64,000 nt of DNA from Actinoplanes campanulatus (lineage in GTDB: Bacteria; Actinomycetota; Actinomycetes; Mycobacteriales; Micromonosporaceae), in the NCBI RefSeq assembly GCF_014647795.1, contig NZ_BMPW01000001.1, positions 992,001 through 1,056,000 on the forward strand. The letters run 5' to 3'. Made by a program: the position numbers and the translations under genes. Below the pieces are notes generated by a model. That model saw only the letters and a program-made list of their open reading frames with translations, was not told where the DNA came from and ran no database searches. Shown here piece after piece: positions 62,469 through 64,000 of this stretch (its first letter is position 1; every line of letters begins with the position of its first letter).

Positions 62469-63146
62469 TCAAAAAAGCGTTACCCGCGGATCGGCTTCGA
62501 TCAACTCGGGTCCGTCGTTGCGCACATTGCCGACCGTCGGTCCCACCGGACGGATTTCGATGGCTTCCACTTCCGCTGCGGAGAGCGGGCGCAGCAACCG
62601 CTCCGGCTCGCCACCACCGGCCAGCCAGTCCGCCCACCGCTCGGGCGGCAGGACGAGCGGCATCCGGTCGTGCACCCGGGCCAGCCCGCCGACCGCCGCC
62701 GTGGTGACCACGCTGCACGTGAGCACCGACTCCGGGCCCCAGGCCGACCAGAGACCGGCGAAGGCGAGCGGTGACCCGTCCGCCGGCGTCATGTAGAACG
62801 CCTGCTTCTCCTTGCCGTCGCGGACCCACTCGAACCAGCCGTCGGCCGGGACCAGGCAGCGCCGCTTGGCGAACGACGGGGCGAACGACCGCAGCTCGGC
62901 GACCGTCTCGGCGCGCGCGTTGATCATGCGGGCGCCGACCTTCAGGTCCTTCGCCCAGTGCGGCACGAGACCCCAGCGGGCGGTGTCCAGCACCCGGCCC
63001 TCGTGCTCCTTCGACATCCGGATCAGCGGGACCGGATCGGTGGGTGCGACGTTCCAGCTCGCGCGCAACGGCTCGGCCACATCCACGGCCTCGAACAGCC
63101 TGGTGAGGTCCGCGTTGCTCCGGGTGGTCGCGTATCGCCCGCACAT
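62469..63146 (-). CDS. SRAP/YedK-family protein (HMCES-like)
   Basis: The 225-residue protein starts MCGRYATT, which places the catalytic cysteine at residue 2. It has NARAET, CLVPADGWFEW and HDRMPLVL, the remaining active-site residues. SRAP proteins crosslink to abasic sites in single-stranded DNA. M. tuberculosis has one beside aroA in this region. Confidence 0.92.
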   Translation of the reverse strand: MCGRYATTRSNADLTRLFEAVDVAEPLRASWNVAPTDPVPLIRMSKEHEGRVLDTARWGLVPHWAKDLKVGARMINARAETVAELRSFAPSFAKRRCLVPADGWFEWVRDGKEKQAFYMTPADGSPLAFAGLWSAWGPESVLTCSVVTTAAVGGLARVHDRMPLVLPPERWADWLAGGGEPERLLRPLSAAEVEAIEIRPVGPTVGNVRNDGPELIEADPRVTLF

Positions 63147-63305
63147 GGGCAGCACGGTACGCCGGTTTCGAACACTCGTCCGCCCCGCCACACGTCCGGC
63201 CGGCCCTCAGTGCTGCCTCAAGGCCCACGCCCAGCCGGGTGACGCATGTCCCGGGAGGCGGGAAGGCGGCCCGGAACCGTCGTACGGCGGCGGCAGAATG
63301 GCGGC

Positions 63306-64000
63306 GTGACTGCAGAACCCCGTCCCTGGCTCGCCCCGACCGCCACCGGCCCGGTAACCACGACCGTGCGGCTGCCCGGCTCCAAGTCGATGACCGCCCG
63401 TGCCCTGATCCTCGCCGCGCTGGCCGACGGCCCCTCGGTGATCGAGGCGCCGCTGCGGGCCCGTGACACCGTGCTGATGGCGGCCGGCCTGCGTGCGCTC
63501 GGCGTCGAGGTGGACATCTCGGCCGACGACCGGTGGACCGTGACCCCCGGCCCGCTGCGCGGCCCGGCCCGGGTGGACGTGGGGCTGGCCGGCACCATCA
63601 CCCGGTTCCTGCCGCCGGCCGCCGCGCTGGCCGAGGGCGTCGTCGAGTTCGACGGCGACCCGCACATGCGCAAGCGGCCGCTGCGCCCGATCGTCGCGGC
63701 GCTGCGCTCGCTCGGCGTGACGGTGGACGCCTCACCGATCGACGGCCTGCCGCTGACCGTGCACGGCACCGGCGTGGTGGAGGGTGGCGAGGCGGTGATC
63801 GACGCCTCGGCGTCCAGCCAGTTCGTCTCCGGCCTGCTGCTCTCCGCGGCCCGGTTCGCCAAGGGGCTGACCCTGCGGCACGAGGGCCCGCCGGTGCCGT
63901 CCGCGCCGCACCTGCGGATGACGGCGCACATGCTGCGGGCCGCCGGCGCGGTGATCGACGACAGCGTGGCCGACGTGTGGCGGGTCGAGCCCGGCCCGCT
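63306..64000 (+). CDS. aroA: EPSP synthase, N-terminal part
   Basis: The gene runs off the right edge with 231 codons visible. GTG start; LPGSKSMTARALILAAL is the PEP/shikimate-3-phosphate binding motif, LAGTITRFLPPAAAL matches the AGTxxRF motif, and DPHMRKRPLRPI follows. It makes 5-enolpyruvylshikimate 3-phosphate in aromatic amino-acid synthesis. Confidence 0.93.
   Translation, partial: MTAEPRPWLAPTATGPVTTTVRLPGSKSMTARALILAALADGPSVIEAPLRARDTVLMAAGLRALGVEVDISADDRWTVTPGPLRGPARVDVGLAGTITRFLPPAAALAEGVVEFDGDPHMRKRPLRPIVAALRSLGVTVDASPIDGLPLTVHGTGVVEGGEAVIDASASSQFVSGLLLSAARFAKGLTLRHEGPPVPSAPHLRMTAHMLRAAGAVIDDSVADVWRVEPGP

Noticed and set aside
1-64000. tRNA, rRNA, prophage or CRISPR loci.
   Set aside because: None was recognised on either strand; gene content is chromosomal throughout.

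Overview
The window is high-GC actinomycete DNA. An actinobacterial bL37 gene, a SigR/RshA thiol-stress pair, two WhiB proteins, a nickel superoxide dismutase with its peptidase, and a one-polypeptide Kgd-type 2-oxoglutarate enzyme all point to Actinobacteria. The gene mix suggests Micromonosporaceae (Actinoplanes-like); that family placement is inference. No rRNA, tRNA, CRISPR array or intact insertion sequence was seen. GTG starts are common, a few TTG starts occur, and many neighbours overlap by ATGA.

Layout. 1-9.5 kb: AraC-type C-terminus, small proteins, a Gfo/Idh/MocA oxidoreductase, a 100-bp palindrome, a YgiB/YgiC-like pair, a FabG-type reductase, a GH13 trehalose-synthase-like enzyme, a PadR operon and a DedA protein. 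9.5-18 kb: secreted GH16 glucanase with CBM6, YbdK-type glutamate-cysteine ligase, NodB deacetylase, Nei-type glycosylase, lone ClpP behind a ClgR-like box, and a DDAH-like/RocD operon. 18-22.7 kb: PIN-like/Zn/FHA protein, lipoprotein, acyltransferase plus patatin, and a MerR/thioredoxin operon. 22.7-30.3 kb: an envelope block with a zinc ribbon, a 1060-residue PqqD/S2P/cNMP/FecR fusion, an HtrA protease and a PhoP/TcrX-type two-component system. 30.3-34.4 kb: an OlsB/OlsA-like acyltransferase pair, a hotdog-like protein and an ABC exporter. 34.7-45.2 kb: central carbon metabolism (Kgd, Pta-AckA, malic enzyme) with a DUF6104 protein, lipoprotein hydrolase and quinone reductase. 45.3-49.5 kb: sodX/sodN, an orphan RsbW-like kinase, a ~620-bp nested inverted repeat, a GntR regulator and a DAG-kinase-like protein.

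49.9-64 kb matches the order remembered from the Mycobacterium tuberculosis Rv3219-Rv3227 region: whiB1, pdtaS, biotinyl/lipoyl carrier, bL37, rshA, sigR/sigH, SRAP protein, aroA. It is interrupted by a sulfate-assimilation operon (sulfite reductase, zinc ribbon, cysH, CbiX chelatase) headed by a cysteine-type leader peptide, and by GT39-like, SIS and TPR genes.

The best candidate for an undescribed system is the S2P fusion protein with its HtrA and two-component neighbours. Other notable signals are the SigR-type autoregulatory promoter with two possible SigR starts, the cysteine leader peptide, four convergent gene pairs sharing one CTAG as both stop codons, and two large palindromes.
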